A stretch of DNA of 64,000 nucleotides from Flammeovirga aprica JL-4. GTDB taxonomy: Bacteria > Bacteroidota > Bacteroidia > Cytophagales > Flammeovirgaceae. Where the stretch lies: NCBI RefSeq assembly GCF_012844305.1, contig NZ_JABANE010000010.1:59231-123230 (forward strand), in the 5' to 3' direction. Below the pieces are notes generated by a model. That model searched no databases, was not told the DNA's origin, and worked only from the letters and a program-made list of their open reading frames with translations. Shown piece by piece: positions 56,630 to 64,000 of the stretch; within the stretch, counting starts at the first letter, position 1; every line of letters starts with the position of its first letter. The translations under genes and the position numbers were made by a program.

Positions 56630-58568
56630 TTATAAGTTTAGACTTCTACTGATCTTTTGTTTCTGCCTTTCACAAGTGCACGCGCAGATTGATTCTACCA
56701 CTTACCTCAGTGAAGTGGAGATCATCGGGCAACGCATACCTGAAAGAGTCAGTTTCAAAAACACTAAAATTGACAAGGAGCAAATTGATCAGTATTTGTC
56801 AGCTTCTTTAGGTGAATTACTAACATTAAACACCCCCATATTTATAAAAAGCTACGGAGCGGGAGGTACGGCAACTCCCTCTTTCCGTGGCACGGGTGCT
56901 AGTCACACCCAAGTGTATTGGAATGGCATCAACCTGAACTCACCTATGCTGGGTCAGGTTGACCTTTCACTATTTCCAGTGGCTTTTACAGATGAGGTAA
57001 CGGTCAATTATGGTGCATCAAGCTTGCTTTACGGCACCGGTGGACTGGGTGGTGGCATTCAGATGAATAGCAAATTAAACTGGGATAAGAAACAAGAAGT
57101 TATCTTCTCTCAAACCTACAATACATTACAAAATTCTATTACAAATGGCAGTTTTTCCTTCTCCAACGAAAAATGGAGCAGTACCACAAAATTATTTTAC
57201 AAAGACGCTCAAAACCTTTTCGACTTTAAAAACCCTTTACAGCCTGGAAGTCCTGTATGGACCAATGATCACTCTGGGCAAATACAATATGGTGCACTGC
57301 AAGAAGTGGGTTATAAAATCAATGATAATCATCTACTGCAGGGTAATTTATGGTATCAAAACAGCGAAAGAAATTTAACGCCTTCCATGGACAACCGATA
57401 TGGAGATTCTCAACAAGGAGATGAATCATTGAGAGGTTTGCTGTCATGGAAAGTCAATTATGAAAAACTAAAAATAGATTGGACACACGCATTTATTCAT
57501 GATTATTTGTGGTATCAGAAACTATTGAATAATGATGATCCTCCCAAAACTACTAACTCTGATTCTCATTCTTATCAATACCAATCTCACCTCAGAACTT
57601 CTTTTCAAATCAATGACAAGTTGCTTCTGAGGGGCGGTTATGATTATGCTTGGGATAATATACACAGTAATCAATACCAAGCATCAACGGATTCAAGCAC
57701 CATTGATGTACATCAAAATACATTTGATCTATATGGTGGTTTTGATTATTTCCCCACAGACCAACTGTCTATGAGTTTCCTTTTAAGACAGCAGTGGATT
57801 GATGGTGATACAAAACCTATTTTGCCTTCCATTGGATTGGAATATCAATGGAATCAAAAAGGAAAATATACATATAGTCTGAGGGGCAACATTTCTAAAA
57901 ACTTCCATGCTCCATCTTTGAATGACCGCTATTGGTACCCTGTTGGAAATCCAGACCTTTTGCCTGAACATGGATGGACTTATGAGGGAACTTTTGGTAT
58001 TCAATCTCAATGGAAAAACAACTGGAGGTTAACCTATGATATTACAGCATTCAGTTCTATTATTCATAACTGGATCGTCTGGAAGCCGGCAGTCAGTAAT
58101 TTATGGCGTCCTGAAAACTTAAAGAAAGTACACAGTCGTGGCATCGAACAGGTGTTGCAATTGACCTACCATAAAAATGACTGGCAGTTGATTGGTTATG
58201 CTTCGGTATCCTATGTAAAGTCAGAAAATTTGGAAGCTTATGATGAATTGGACAAATCAGTAGGAACACAATTAATATATACCCCTATCTTCAGTACACA
58301 AGGTTATATACAGGCAAATTATAAGTCTTGGTACGGGATAGTAGAACAACAGATATACGGAAAGCGATTAACACAGACGGATGGAAGCGAATATTTACCT
58401 CCTTATTATCTCACAAATTTCAGTTTAGGTAAACAATTTTCTTTTCGTCAACATCGGTTCGACTTAAAAGCTCGAATCGAGAATGTTTTCGCTTTCCACT
58501 ATCAATCCATCGCCAGAAAACCTATGCCTGGCCGAGTATACCAACTCACATTAACTTATAAACTTTAA
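56622..58568 (+). CDS. btuB: BtuB-type TonB-dependent cobalamin receptor
   Basis: About 648 residues from the ATG at 56622 (MNNYKFRLL). The frame extends to 56550, but the signal peptide (LIFCFCLSQVHAQ) fixes the start and makes an 8-base overlap with the preceding stop codon. A TonB-box-like segment (STTYLSEVEIIGQR) is followed by a plug (SASLGELLTLNTPIFIKSYGAGG, ASHTQVYWNGINLNSPMLGQ) and a 22-strand barrel ending YQLTLTYKL. Its short plug and its position under a cobalamin riboswitch, next to a BtuG-like gene, indicate B12 transport across the outer membrane. Overlap suggests translational coupling. Confidence 0.88.
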   Translation: MNNYKFRLLLIFCFCLSQVHAQIDSTTYLSEVEIIGQRIPERVSFKNTKIDKEQIDQYLSASLGELLTLNTPIFIKSYGAGGTATPSFRGTGASHTQVYWNGINLNSPMLGQVDLSLFPVAFTDEVTVNYGASSLLYGTGGLGGGIQMNSKLNWDKKQEVIFSQTYNTLQNSITNGSFSFSNEKWSSTTKLFYKDAQNLFDFKNPLQPGSPVWTNDHSGQIQYGALQEVGYKINDNHLLQGNLWYQNSERNLTPSMDNRYGDSQQGDESLRGLLSWKVNYEKLKIDWTHAFIHDYLWYQKLLNNDDPPKTTNSDSHSYQYQSHLRTSFQINDKLLLRGGYDYAWDNIHSNQYQASTDSSTIDVHQNTFDLYGGFDYFPTDQLSMSFLLRQQWIDGDTKPILPSIGLEYQWNQKGKYTYSLRGNISKNFHAPSLNDRYWYPVGNPDLLPEHGWTYEGTFGIQSQWKNNWRLTYDITAFSSIIHNWIVWKPAVSNLWRPENLKKVHSRGIEQVLQLTYHKNDWQLIGYASVSYVKSENLEAYDELDKSVGTQLIYTPIFSTQGYIQANYKSWYGIVEQQIYGKRLTQTDGSEYLPPYYLTNFSLGKQFSFRQHRFDLKARIENVFAFHYQSIARKPMPGRVYQLTLTYKL

Positions 58569-58574
58569 TCAAAT

Positions 58575-59642
58575 ATGCGTTTTTCGATTCTAATTTTCCT
58601 ATTTATCACACTTTGGGCATGCAATACTGTTGAGGACAGTATGCCTATTTCCGATAGTCCTGAAATACCAGAAGAAATTACTTTTGAAGAAGGGTTATTT
58701 GTAGTAAATGAAGGAAATTTTGACTGGGGACATGGTACGCTCTCTTTCAAAAAGTACGAATCGGACAGCGTATATGAGGAAATTTATAAACAAAGAAATG
58801 ATTTTGAATTGGGAAATGTTGCTCAATCCATGACTATTATTGGAGAGAGAGGCTATATCTGCGTCAACAATTCAGCAAGAGTAGATATTATAGAAACCAA
58901 AACAGCAAAATGGATCGGCAGAGTGGAAATACCTAGAAGCAGTCCACGATATCTTTTACCTGTAAACGATCATAAGGCCTATATAACGGAACTTTACGCA
59001 GACCGTTTTTATGTTCTAAATCTTGATTCAAATACTATTGAAAAAGAGGTTGGTACTACAGGTTGGACTGAGAAAATGTGTAGAGTGGATGATTTTGTGT
59101 ATATGACTCAGACTAGAACTGTATACGACAACCGAAAAGGAGGACAATTCTTATTAAAAATCAATGCTAAAACTGATATAGTAGTAGATAGTCTAGCACT
59201 TCCTTTTGGTCCTATAGATTTGCAAGTAGATAAAAATAATAAGATCTGGGTGCTTTGCAACGGTGGATTAGTACAACTTTCCCCTGCCATTGTTCAGGTA
59301 GACCCTAACACTTTTAAAGTGATTAAAACATTCGACCTTTCAGCCAATGATTATCTAAGTATGCCCTCAAGGCTTCGTATCAATAAAGAGAAAGATATTT
59401 TATACTATATCCAGAAAGATGTGTTTGCCCTGCCCATCGAAGCCTCCTCACCTTACTCCATTATCCCGAAAGAAAAACGCCTATTCTATGGGTTAGGCGT
59501 TTCACCACGCAACAATGATATCTATGTAGCAGACGCCATCGATTATGTTCAAAAAGGGTGGATTTTCAAATACAACCAGGAAGGTGTAAAGCTGGATTCT
59601 TTTAAAGTGGGGGTAATTCCGAATGAGATCGTTTTTCAATGA
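58575..59642 (+). CDS. BtuG-like beta-propeller surface lipoprotein
   Basis: 355 residues with a lipoprotein signal (FITLWACNTVED, lipid Cys near residue 16). The mature protein has YncE/DUF5074-type propeller blades: EGLFVVNEGNFDWGHGTLSFKK, MTIIGERGYICVNNSARVDII, YITELYADRFYVLNLDSN and PIDLQVDKNNKIWVLCNGG. In Bacteroides BtuG is a surface propeller that binds B12 with very high affinity and docks on BtuB. The gene starts 7 bases after btuB in the same riboswitch-controlled operon, so the same role is likely. Confidence 0.85.
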   Translation: MRFSILIFLFITLWACNTVEDSMPISDSPEIPEEITFEEGLFVVNEGNFDWGHGTLSFKKYESDSVYEEIYKQRNDFELGNVAQSMTIIGERGYICVNNSARVDIIETKTAKWIGRVEIPRSSPRYLLPVNDHKAYITELYADRFYVLNLDSNTIEKEVGTTGWTEKMCRVDDFVYMTQTRTVYDNRKGGQFLLKINAKTDIVVDSLALPFGPIDLQVDKNNKIWVLCNGGLVQLSPAIVQVDPNTFKVIKTFDLSANDYLSMPSRLRINKEKDILYYIQKDVFALPIEASSPYSIIPKEKRLFYGLGVSPRNNDIYVADAIDYVQKGWIFKYNQEGVKLDSFKVGVIPNEIVFQ

Positions 59643-59660
59643 AATAATAAGTAGTGTATT

Positions 59661-59698
59661 AAGCAACTGAACGTGGAGTTTTCCAATTACAGTTGCTT
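59661..59698. terminator. Hairpin between the B12 operon and the convergent secreted-protein gene
   Basis: Arms AAGCAACTG (59661-59669) and CAGTTGCTT (59690-59698). The T-run is weak on the plus strand. It may end transcription from both sides. Confidence 0.45.
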
Positions 59699-59737
59699 AT
59701 CTCTTATCATTATTGCATGCTTTTCTTCTCTGAAAAA

Positions 59738-60304
59738 TCAATCTTTATTTCGGTCATAATGGATATAAAAATCTTCCCATTCATCAAATGTTGCTTTTGG
59801 TTTTGTAAAAGAACTGTCTTTCTTCACCAGTATGCCATCTCGTTGAACAAGGGTGTAATTTTCTACTCTTTTTCTGTAGCCGTCTAAATAAGTTACTTTT
59901 AAAGTAGTATCATTGATGATTTTTGTATAAAGCCCATCATTATCAGGACTCGAGAAAAGAGATATTTGATCAATATCCATTATCTCACTCTTTTCATTTA
60001 AAGACAAAACCCCATATGCATCTCCAAAAGCAACTATAAAAAGAAAAGGGTTAATTCTTCCATAAAGTGTAACACTATCCTCTCCAACACAATTGTTATA
60101 ATAGATAATACTGTCACTTTTATAATTAAGGTTAGTTTCAGAAATCGGAAATTGAGGAACATTGATATGAAAACCTTCCAGAGACTCCTCCCTTGCACTT
60201 ATTGTAGTTCCTGCATCTAACTTTTTGATATCTTTATCCTGTCCTTTTATTTCAAATGATAAAAAAGAGAGAAGCACATAAAAGATAAATTGCAGTTTTC
60301 GCAT
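59738..60304 (-). CDS. Secreted paralogue 2 of the effector-like locus (possible immunity protein)
   Basis: 188 residues with a signal peptide ending EIKGQ. The mature region matches its neighbour at 60328-60882 closely in its second half: the GRINPFLFIVAFGDAYGVLSLNEKSEIMD and LDGYRKRVENYTLVQRDGILVKKDS segments align with KINPQLYIS..CAISLNEENEIMD and LDGYKRRLEKYTLVQRDHYFVKKDS. No family is recognised. The two paralogues follow a C39-like peptidase gene on the same strand, a common layout for periplasmic immunity proteins. That role is inference. Confidence 0.65.
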   Translation of the reverse strand: MRKLQFIFYVLLSFLSFEIKGQDKDIKKLDAGTTISAREESLEGFHINVPQFPISETNLNYKSDSIIYYNNCVGEDSVTLYGRINPFLFIVAFGDAYGVLSLNEKSEIMDIDQISLFSSPDNDGLYTKIINDTTLKVTYLDGYRKRVENYTLVQRDGILVKKDSSFTKPKATFDEWEDFYIHYDRNKD

Positions 60305-60327
60305 AAGTTTAATTGTTAGTGATTAGC

Positions 60328-60882
60328 TTAATCTTCATAATGAAAGTAAAATAACTCCCATTCCTCAAAAGATGAAAATGTTTTTATAACCCTACTGTCT
60401 TTTTTTACAAAATAATGGTCTCTTTGAACAAGAGTATATTTTTCTAATCTTCTCTTATAACCATCTAAAAATATCACACTCAAAGTCGTATCATTCACAA
60501 CTGTTGATATTTTTTCATCACAATCGGGGTTCGAATAATAGGATAATGATTTCACATCCATAATTTCATTTTCTTCATTTAAAGAGATCGCACAATAGCC
60601 CTCAGGTAATGCTGAAATGTATAATTGAGGATTTATTTTTCCAAAAATATAGATACTATCATTATGTACAACATCTGAAAAGTAAATGGATTGAAGGGTA
60701 TCAAACTCTCTACTATTAGGGGATAATTTAAGATATGGAATAGTTACAAAAGGCTCCATCCATTCTTCCTCCCTGTAAGAGATTTTTTTACCTGATTCAA
60801 ATTGTACAATTTCTTGTGCCATTGCTATATTGTATAAAAAAAAGACAAATAGAAAAAGGATAAATTGTTCTTTAATTCTCAT
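60328..60882 (-). CDS. Secreted paralogue 1 of the effector-like locus (possible immunity protein)
   Basis: 184 residues with a signal peptide ending NIAMAQ. The mature protein (YFSDVVHNDSIYIFGKINPQLYI, CAISLNEENEIMDVKSLSYYS, EEWELFYFHYED) is paralogous to the next gene at 59738-60304. Its ATG overlaps the stop codon of the C39-like frame as ATGA, which suggests translational coupling. The signal peptide, tandem duplication and coupling to a peptidase gene suggest a periplasmic inhibitor of that peptidase, but no known domain is visible. Confidence 0.68.
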   Translation of the reverse strand: MRIKEQFILFLFVFFLYNIAMAQEIVQFESGKKISYREEEWMEPFVTIPYLKLSPNSREFDTLQSIYFSDVVHNDSIYIFGKINPQLYISALPEGYCAISLNEENEIMDVKSLSYYSNPDCDEKISTVVNDTTLSVIFLDGYKRRLEKYTLVQRDHYFVKKDSRVIKTFSSFEEWELFYFHYED

Positions 60883-61538
60883 TTTTTCTCTTGTTTACTG
60901 TATATATGTGCATATTTAATAATTGTTTTCTCTAAATTTTCCCACTTCCATAAATTATCTTCTCCCATTTTAGGCTGATTTAATTTTTTACTATGATGAT
61001 TTCTTTGATCTTTCAAGCCATTTTTATAATATCCGCTTTTTTTATTTTCCCTTAATTCTAATCTTTCACTAACATCACCATAAGGATCATCTACAATTAT
61101 TCCCTCATCATTTATTTCTTGTAATCGTACAATATGGCCTTTACCTGAACCATTTGAAAAAACTGACAGCAAAACTGCATTTCCTTTTTCAAGTTCTTCT
61201 TGAAGTGGCAATATTTTTTCTTTTTTTCCTGATTCAATTTTCACATATTTAGTATTTACGTTGAAATCAGCTGCTAATTTTTTCCAAACATTGGAATTTG
61301 TTCTAATTGCTAACTCTTCTGTACTAGTACTACCATAGTATTTCAAAATTAGTTTATTTACATCATAATTAAATTTTGCTTTTGTTTTTTCTTCGTCTAA
61401 GAAAATATCCATCAATTTAAAATACAAATTCTCTGATAGTTTACGTTCATCTTTAGGAGTATAATCAAAGCCCTTAAAAGAACCTGAATCCTCAAAATAT
61501 TGAGAAGTATAAGCATAATAATAACTACGCCACTTCAT
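60879..61538 (-). CDS. C-terminal part of C39-like peptidase (His/Asp half)
   Basis: 219 residues from an internal ATG. It holds the C-terminal half of a papain-like C39 peptidase: GNAVLLSVFSNGSGKGHIVRLQEI with the likely catalytic His135, and IIVDDPYGD with the Asp at ~151. Alone it lacks the catalytic Cys. Its stop overlaps the next gene's start (ATGA), so translation through this part still couples to the secreted paralogue downstream. It is in frame with the upstream fragment across one TAG codon. Confidence 0.6.
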   Translation of the reverse strand: MKWRSYYYAYTSQYFEDSGSFKGFDYTPKDERKLSENLYFKLMDIFLDEEKTKAKFNYDVNKLILKYYGSTSTEELAIRTNSNVWKKLAADFNVNTKYVKIESGKKEKILPLQEELEKGNAVLLSVFSNGSGKGHIVRLQEINDEGIIVDDPYGDVSERLELRENKKSGYYKNGLKDQRNHHSKKLNQPKMGEDNLWKWENLEKTIIKYAHIYSKQEKK

Positions 61539-61676
61539 TATTATTTTTTCCTTTTCTTTGGCCGTCCCTTTTATTTTACCAATTTCCTTTTCTTTTATCT
61601 CTTCTGATAGCTGGGTAATTGGTGCTTTACCTACGAACTCAATAAATTCCTCATTTCCTAATTCGCTTATTATTTC

Positions 61677-62288
61677 CTAAGCAAGTTTTTGTTTTTTTTG
61701 ATTTAGTTCTAACATTGCTTCATTATAAACTTCTTTAATAAGAGGGTGCTCTTTATCAAACTCCTTCTTATATTCTTCACATAGCTCAACTCTTTTAGTT
61801 TCTAAATAATCCTCAAATTGTTGCTTTTTTTCACCCACTGGATTCTCTACTCCTAAATATTCAAGACACATTGCTAGAACCGTTAGATTACACATATAAT
61901 CTCTAGCTAAAGGTCTTTTTGTTTTTCCATAGTGCTCTAATTCATACACTGAACTAGGAGATTCATTATCCCTCTGACTTTTATAGTCAACTGCTTTATG
62001 CAACAAAAGGTAATACTTCTTCTGTTCCTCAACGGAAGTCAACGCTGCTATTTGTTTTCGAACTTCAGCTATTTGAGTGGGAGTAAATCTTAGTTCTTCT
62101 CCCTCTTTTTCTAATTTTAATAGTTGATCTAAAAGCGTTTCTTTCTTTGTTTTTTTATCAGAATCCTTACCCTCTTGTCCACCAAAACCTTTTACATGGT
62201 TCTTTACGTCTGGCGAAGCTGAATTTGCTTTAAACCTATAGGAACTCGATTGAGATTTCTTTTTTTCTTGTACTGCTAAACTTCTCAT
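61677..62288 (-). CDS. N-terminal part of C39-like peptidase (Cys half), possible eCIS cargo
   Basis: 203 residues. The first ~60 are basic, Ser/Lys/Gly-rich and probably disordered (QEKKKSQSSSYRFKANS), as often seen in toxins loaded into contractile injection systems. A helix-rich linker is followed by the C39-type nucleophile motif RDYMCNLTVLAMCLEYLG (Cys133). It ends at a TAG, after which coding continues in frame. It starts 14 bases after the AAA+ ATPase gene, so both are in one transcript. The cargo role is an inference from that neighbour and the N-terminus. Confidence 0.6.
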   Translation of the reverse strand: MRSLAVQEKKKSQSSSYRFKANSASPDVKNHVKGFGGQEGKDSDKKTKKETLLDQLLKLEKEGEELRFTPTQIAEVRKQIAALTSVEEQKKYYLLLHKAVDYKSQRDNESPSSVYELEHYGKTKRPLARDYMCNLTVLAMCLEYLGVENPVGEKKQQFEDYLETKRVELCEEYKKEFDKEHPLIKEVYNEAMLELNQKKQKLA

Positions 62289-62302
62289 CTTTCAATTGAT
62301 TA

Positions 62303-63535
62303 TTACATTCTTCTTCCATTATGAACTGCAGCTCTTCCAAGGCGTTGCTCTACTAAAAGTGGCCCAGGAGATTGATCAGGGCATACCATAAACCTTGAGT
62401 CACGTTTCAAGAATTCCTTCTTAATCCCACTCTCAATCATTTCACGAGGTATTTCTGTTATTTCATTATCAACAGCCTCAATCAGTAATTCAGAGACAAT
62501 AGAAGATACATTGGCTCCTGATAATTGAAAGTTGTTCGCAATCTCAGAGATGCAATTATCTTTAAAGGTGAAGTTTTCAGGCAATGACTTTTCCCATAAT
62601 TGGAGTCTCTCTCCCACTAGTGGAAAAGGGAATTCAATTATATACGAAATTCTTCGCATCATTGCTTTATCAACATGCATTCTAATATCCTGCACATTAC
62701 TAGCTAAAATCACTACCCCATCAAAACGTTCTAAACGTTGTAACAGGTAAGACATTTCCTGATTAGAATATTTATCTTTGGCTTCATTGACCTGTTCATT
62801 TCTCTTAGTGAAAATGGAATCGGCCTCATCAATAAATAAAATACAATTTTGACCATCTAGTCTATCAAATACTTTTTCCATTGCCTTTTCGAAATCCCCA
62901 ACATATCGGGATAATACTCTGGACAAATCAAGTACATATGTATCCATATTATATTTTTGACCAAGTGTAGTCGCTGTAAGGGTTTTACCAGTTCCCGGTG
63001 ATCCTGAAAATACAACAATATGATTGGTACTTACTCTTTTCTTAATTTCATAAAGCTCCTTAAGTTTAGGCCTCACTCTAAGTAACCTCTCCAAAGGCTT
63101 TATATTTTTTTTCGTTTCATTAGATAGTACTACATCATTGAAATGTAGTTTAGACTGATGTAATCTAGCAGGAAAATCTACCTCATGATCCAGCGTGGGA
63201 GTATCTCCTCCCATCAAGAATGTTTGGTATTTTGGAGCTACTCGAATGATTTTATCCATCATCCCTGCATCTTCATTCTCCCCTATTTCAGTTAACTCTA
63301 TAATTCCATTCTTAATCAAGATCGATTGAGAAGTAAAGAGTTTTAAATAAAGATGATGATGATCTTCTATATCTTTTGAGAAAATTTTCAAGAAAGTTCT
63401 TACTGAAGGTATGTAAAACTGTGTTTGTGTATTTAAATACCCACCTACTATTACTCTAAAATCTGTTTCTGAAAATGCATCAATAAAATCTTTAAAAATC
63501 TCAGGACGGTGTTCCCATGACATTGCAAATAACAA
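62303..63535 (-). CDS. AAA+ ATPase of the eCIS (Afp15-like) type
   Basis: 410 residues from a TTG at 63535 (next in-frame ATG at 63523). The frame is open and coding-like for 53 more codons upstream, to a stop at 63695-63697, but has no usual start there. The C-terminal ~290 residues are an AAA+ domain: Walker A GSPGTGKT (~178-185), Walker B CILFIDEAD (~231-239), sensor Asn280 in VVILASN, Arg fingers RR near 294. The N-terminal IKLLLFAMSWEHRPEIFKDF and FPARLHQSKLHFNDVVLS patterns match ATPases of extracellular contractile injection systems. No tail, sheath or baseplate genes are in the window. Confidence 0.75.
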   Translation of the reverse strand: MLFAMSWEHRPEIFKDFIDAFSETDFRVIVGGYLNTQTQFYIPSVRTFLKIFSKDIEDHHHLYLKLFTSQSILIKNGIIELTEIGENEDAGMMDKIIRVAPKYQTFLMGGDTPTLDHEVDFPARLHQSKLHFNDVVLSNETKKNIKPLERLLRVRPKLKELYEIKKRVSTNHIVVFSGSPGTGKTLTATTLGQKYNMDTYVLDLSRVLSRYVGDFEKAMEKVFDRLDGQNCILFIDEADSIFTKRNEQVNEAKDKYSNQEMSYLLQRLERFDGVVILASNVQDIRMHVDKAMMRRISYIIEFPFPLVGERLQLWEKSLPENFTFKDNCISEIANNFQLSGANVSSIVSELLIEAVDNEITEIPREMIESGIKKEFLKRDSRFMVCPDQSPGPLLVEQRLGRAAVHNGRRM

Positions 63536-63694
63536 TAATTTAATCTCATCATCGCAAAGATCATTTGTCTTAACAACTTCTTGTAAAGGAGATCCCTCAT
63601 TAATGGGAGGCGTTGAACTGAGTATGAAACTTCCCTTATTCTTATAATAGTTTGAAATAACATCTTCTATCCATAAAAAAGATGTTTTAAGAGA

Positions 63695-63790
63695 TTAATC
63701 TTGACCGTTAGTTTGAATCATCTTTAGTTGTGTTTTATTATTAAGTATTGAGTTTGCTAAAGTCCTAAAAACCATTTCCTCAATCAGACA
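63695..63790 (-). pseudogene. Coding fragment upstream of the ATPase, cut by the insertion sequence
   Basis: A frame of ~31 codons (EEMVFRTLANSILNNKTQL, then KMIQTNGQD) ends at TAA 63697-63695, in the same frame as the ATPase. It runs up to the probable IS end at 63790/63791, where stop codons begin. It could be the C-terminus of a gene broken by the IS, or the true N-terminus of the ATPase separated by a second in-frame stop. Confidence 0.5.
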
Positions 63791-63829
63791 GGTAGCACAC
63801 TAGTTAAGTGTTGTTAGTCATCAAAAAAT

Positions 63830-63882
63830 AAAATCCTGAGTAAGTAATTTGTATTACAATGAAAATAAACACTCAGGATTTT
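63830..63882 (+). promoter_or_regulatory. Hairpin across the transposase start
   Basis: Arms AAAATCCTGAGT (63830-63841) and ACTCAGGATTTT (63871-63882) are perfect over 12 bp and followed by another T. The ATG at 63859 is in the loop and the right arm covers codons 5-8. It resembles a terminator and could block transposase expression from outside transcripts. Confidence 0.6.
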
Positions 63883-64000
63883 TGTTGTGTAAACGAACAC
63901 TGCCATGCTCGAGGACACTACAATAAAGTTAATATAATTGGTCATAATTTTAAACAAGGCCGATTAAAATGTAAGGAATGTGGTAAAACTTTTTCGATAA
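63859..64000 (+). CDS. Transposase-like protein N-terminus (3' partial)
   Basis: The first 47 codons of a frame that continues past the window. The visible part has a zinc-ribbon pattern, DFCCVNEHCHARGHYNK and LKCKECGKTFSI, common at the N-terminus of IS1-family and related transposases, where it helps bind the DNA ends. The ATG at 63859 sits in the loop of a hairpin. It is divergent from the ATPase operon to the left. Confidence 0.6.
   Translation, partial: MKINTQDFCCVNEHCHARGHYNKVNIIGHNFKQGRLKCKECGKTFSI

Larger units (their letters stand above)
60879..62288 (-). pseudogene. C39-like cysteine peptidase gene interrupted by an in-frame TAG
   Basis: Two open frames (62288-61677 and 61538-60879) lie in the same reading frame. 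The only interruption is one TAG at 61679-61677, and the 46 codons between are open and coding-like (EIISELGNEEFIEFVGKAP, then a Lys/Glu-rich helix). Together they encode ~469 residues with a C39-like triad: Cys133 in RDYMCNLTVLAMCLEYLG, and His and Asp in GKGHIVRLQ and IIVDDPYGD of the second part. The stop separates Cys from His/Asp. Possible causes are a true nonsense mutation, sequencing error, or readthrough. Confidence 0.75.
63791..64000 (+). mobile_element. Insertion sequence, left end (runs off the window)
   Basis: Starts with GGTAGCACACTAG, a possible terminal inverted repeat, where minus-strand coding sequence stops. It contains the 5' end of a zinc-ribbon transposase-like gene on the plus strand. 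The other end and target duplication are outside the window, so boundary and family (IS1-like by N-terminal motif and GGTA end) are tentative. Confidence 0.55.

Noticed and set aside
63451..63663. 70-residue minus-strand frame overlapping the ATPase
   Set aside because: It is a different frame from the ATPase over the same bases. The ATPase frame reads as family-like protein through this region, so this is a shadow.

Overview
The window looks like a chromosomal segment of an AT-rich member of the Bacteroidota, most likely a marine gliding bacterium of the Cytophagales (a Flammeovirga-like organism is my guess, not shown). The evidence is a SusC/SusD pair, TonB-dependent receptors, lipoproteins and porins of Bacteroidota type, few visible Shine-Dalgarno sequences, several promoter elements of the Bacteroidota TAnnTTTG type, and GAF and coiled-coil linkers typical of this phylum. 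I see no tRNA, rRNA or CRISPR array.

Layout. Bases 1-5.4 kb hold a permease/M1-aminopeptidase fusion (5' partial), a small outer-membrane protein and a phosphate-selective-type porin. Bases 6.2-9.8 kb hold a cell-wall pair, a tandem double D-Ala-D-Ala ligase followed by a PASTA-domain membrane protein. Bases 10-16.5 kb carry a DUF885 lipoprotein, an M28 peptidase, small unknown proteins, a glutathione-peroxidase-like lipoprotein, a TPMT-type methyltransferase and a GAF/coiled-coil protein. Bases 16.7-21.9 kb are a housekeeping cluster: pheT, a ZapB-like coiled-coil protein, zapA and rny. Then come tag, a TonB-like protein, an outer-membrane protein and a SusC/SusD/PKD-lipoprotein uptake operon (24.7-31.3 kb, minus strand).

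Bases 32-41.5 kb (minus strand) hold ndk, an MsbA-like exporter, the stress triad prkA-yeaH-spoVR, and a WG-repeat protein. Bases 41.6-44.2 kb look like a purine/nucleoside uptake operon (Tsx-like channel plus NCS2 permease) preceded by a terminator that could act as an attenuator. Two adjacent LuxR-type regulators, a beta-propeller protein, a lipoprotein and a DEAD-box helicase follow, then three tandem OmpH/Skp chaperones, a methyltransferase and a monomeric isocitrate dehydrogenase.

Bases 54.1-59.6 kb are a clear vitamin B12 uptake operon. A cobalamin riboswitch is followed by two surface lipoproteins that share an InlB-type repeat, a BtuB-type receptor and a BtuG-like beta-propeller lipoprotein. 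The BtuB start overlaps the preceding gene.

The right end (59.7-64 kb, minus strand) is the most unusual part. It has an AAA+ ATPase of the type found in extracellular contractile injection systems (Afp15-like), then a C39-like cysteine peptidase whose frame is cut by one in-frame TAG between the catalytic Cys and His/Asp, then two paralogous secreted proteins. Immediately upstream of the ATPase lies a gene fragment and the left end of an insertion sequence that runs off the window. I read this as the edge of a contractile-injection-system effector island, possibly decaying after IS insertion.
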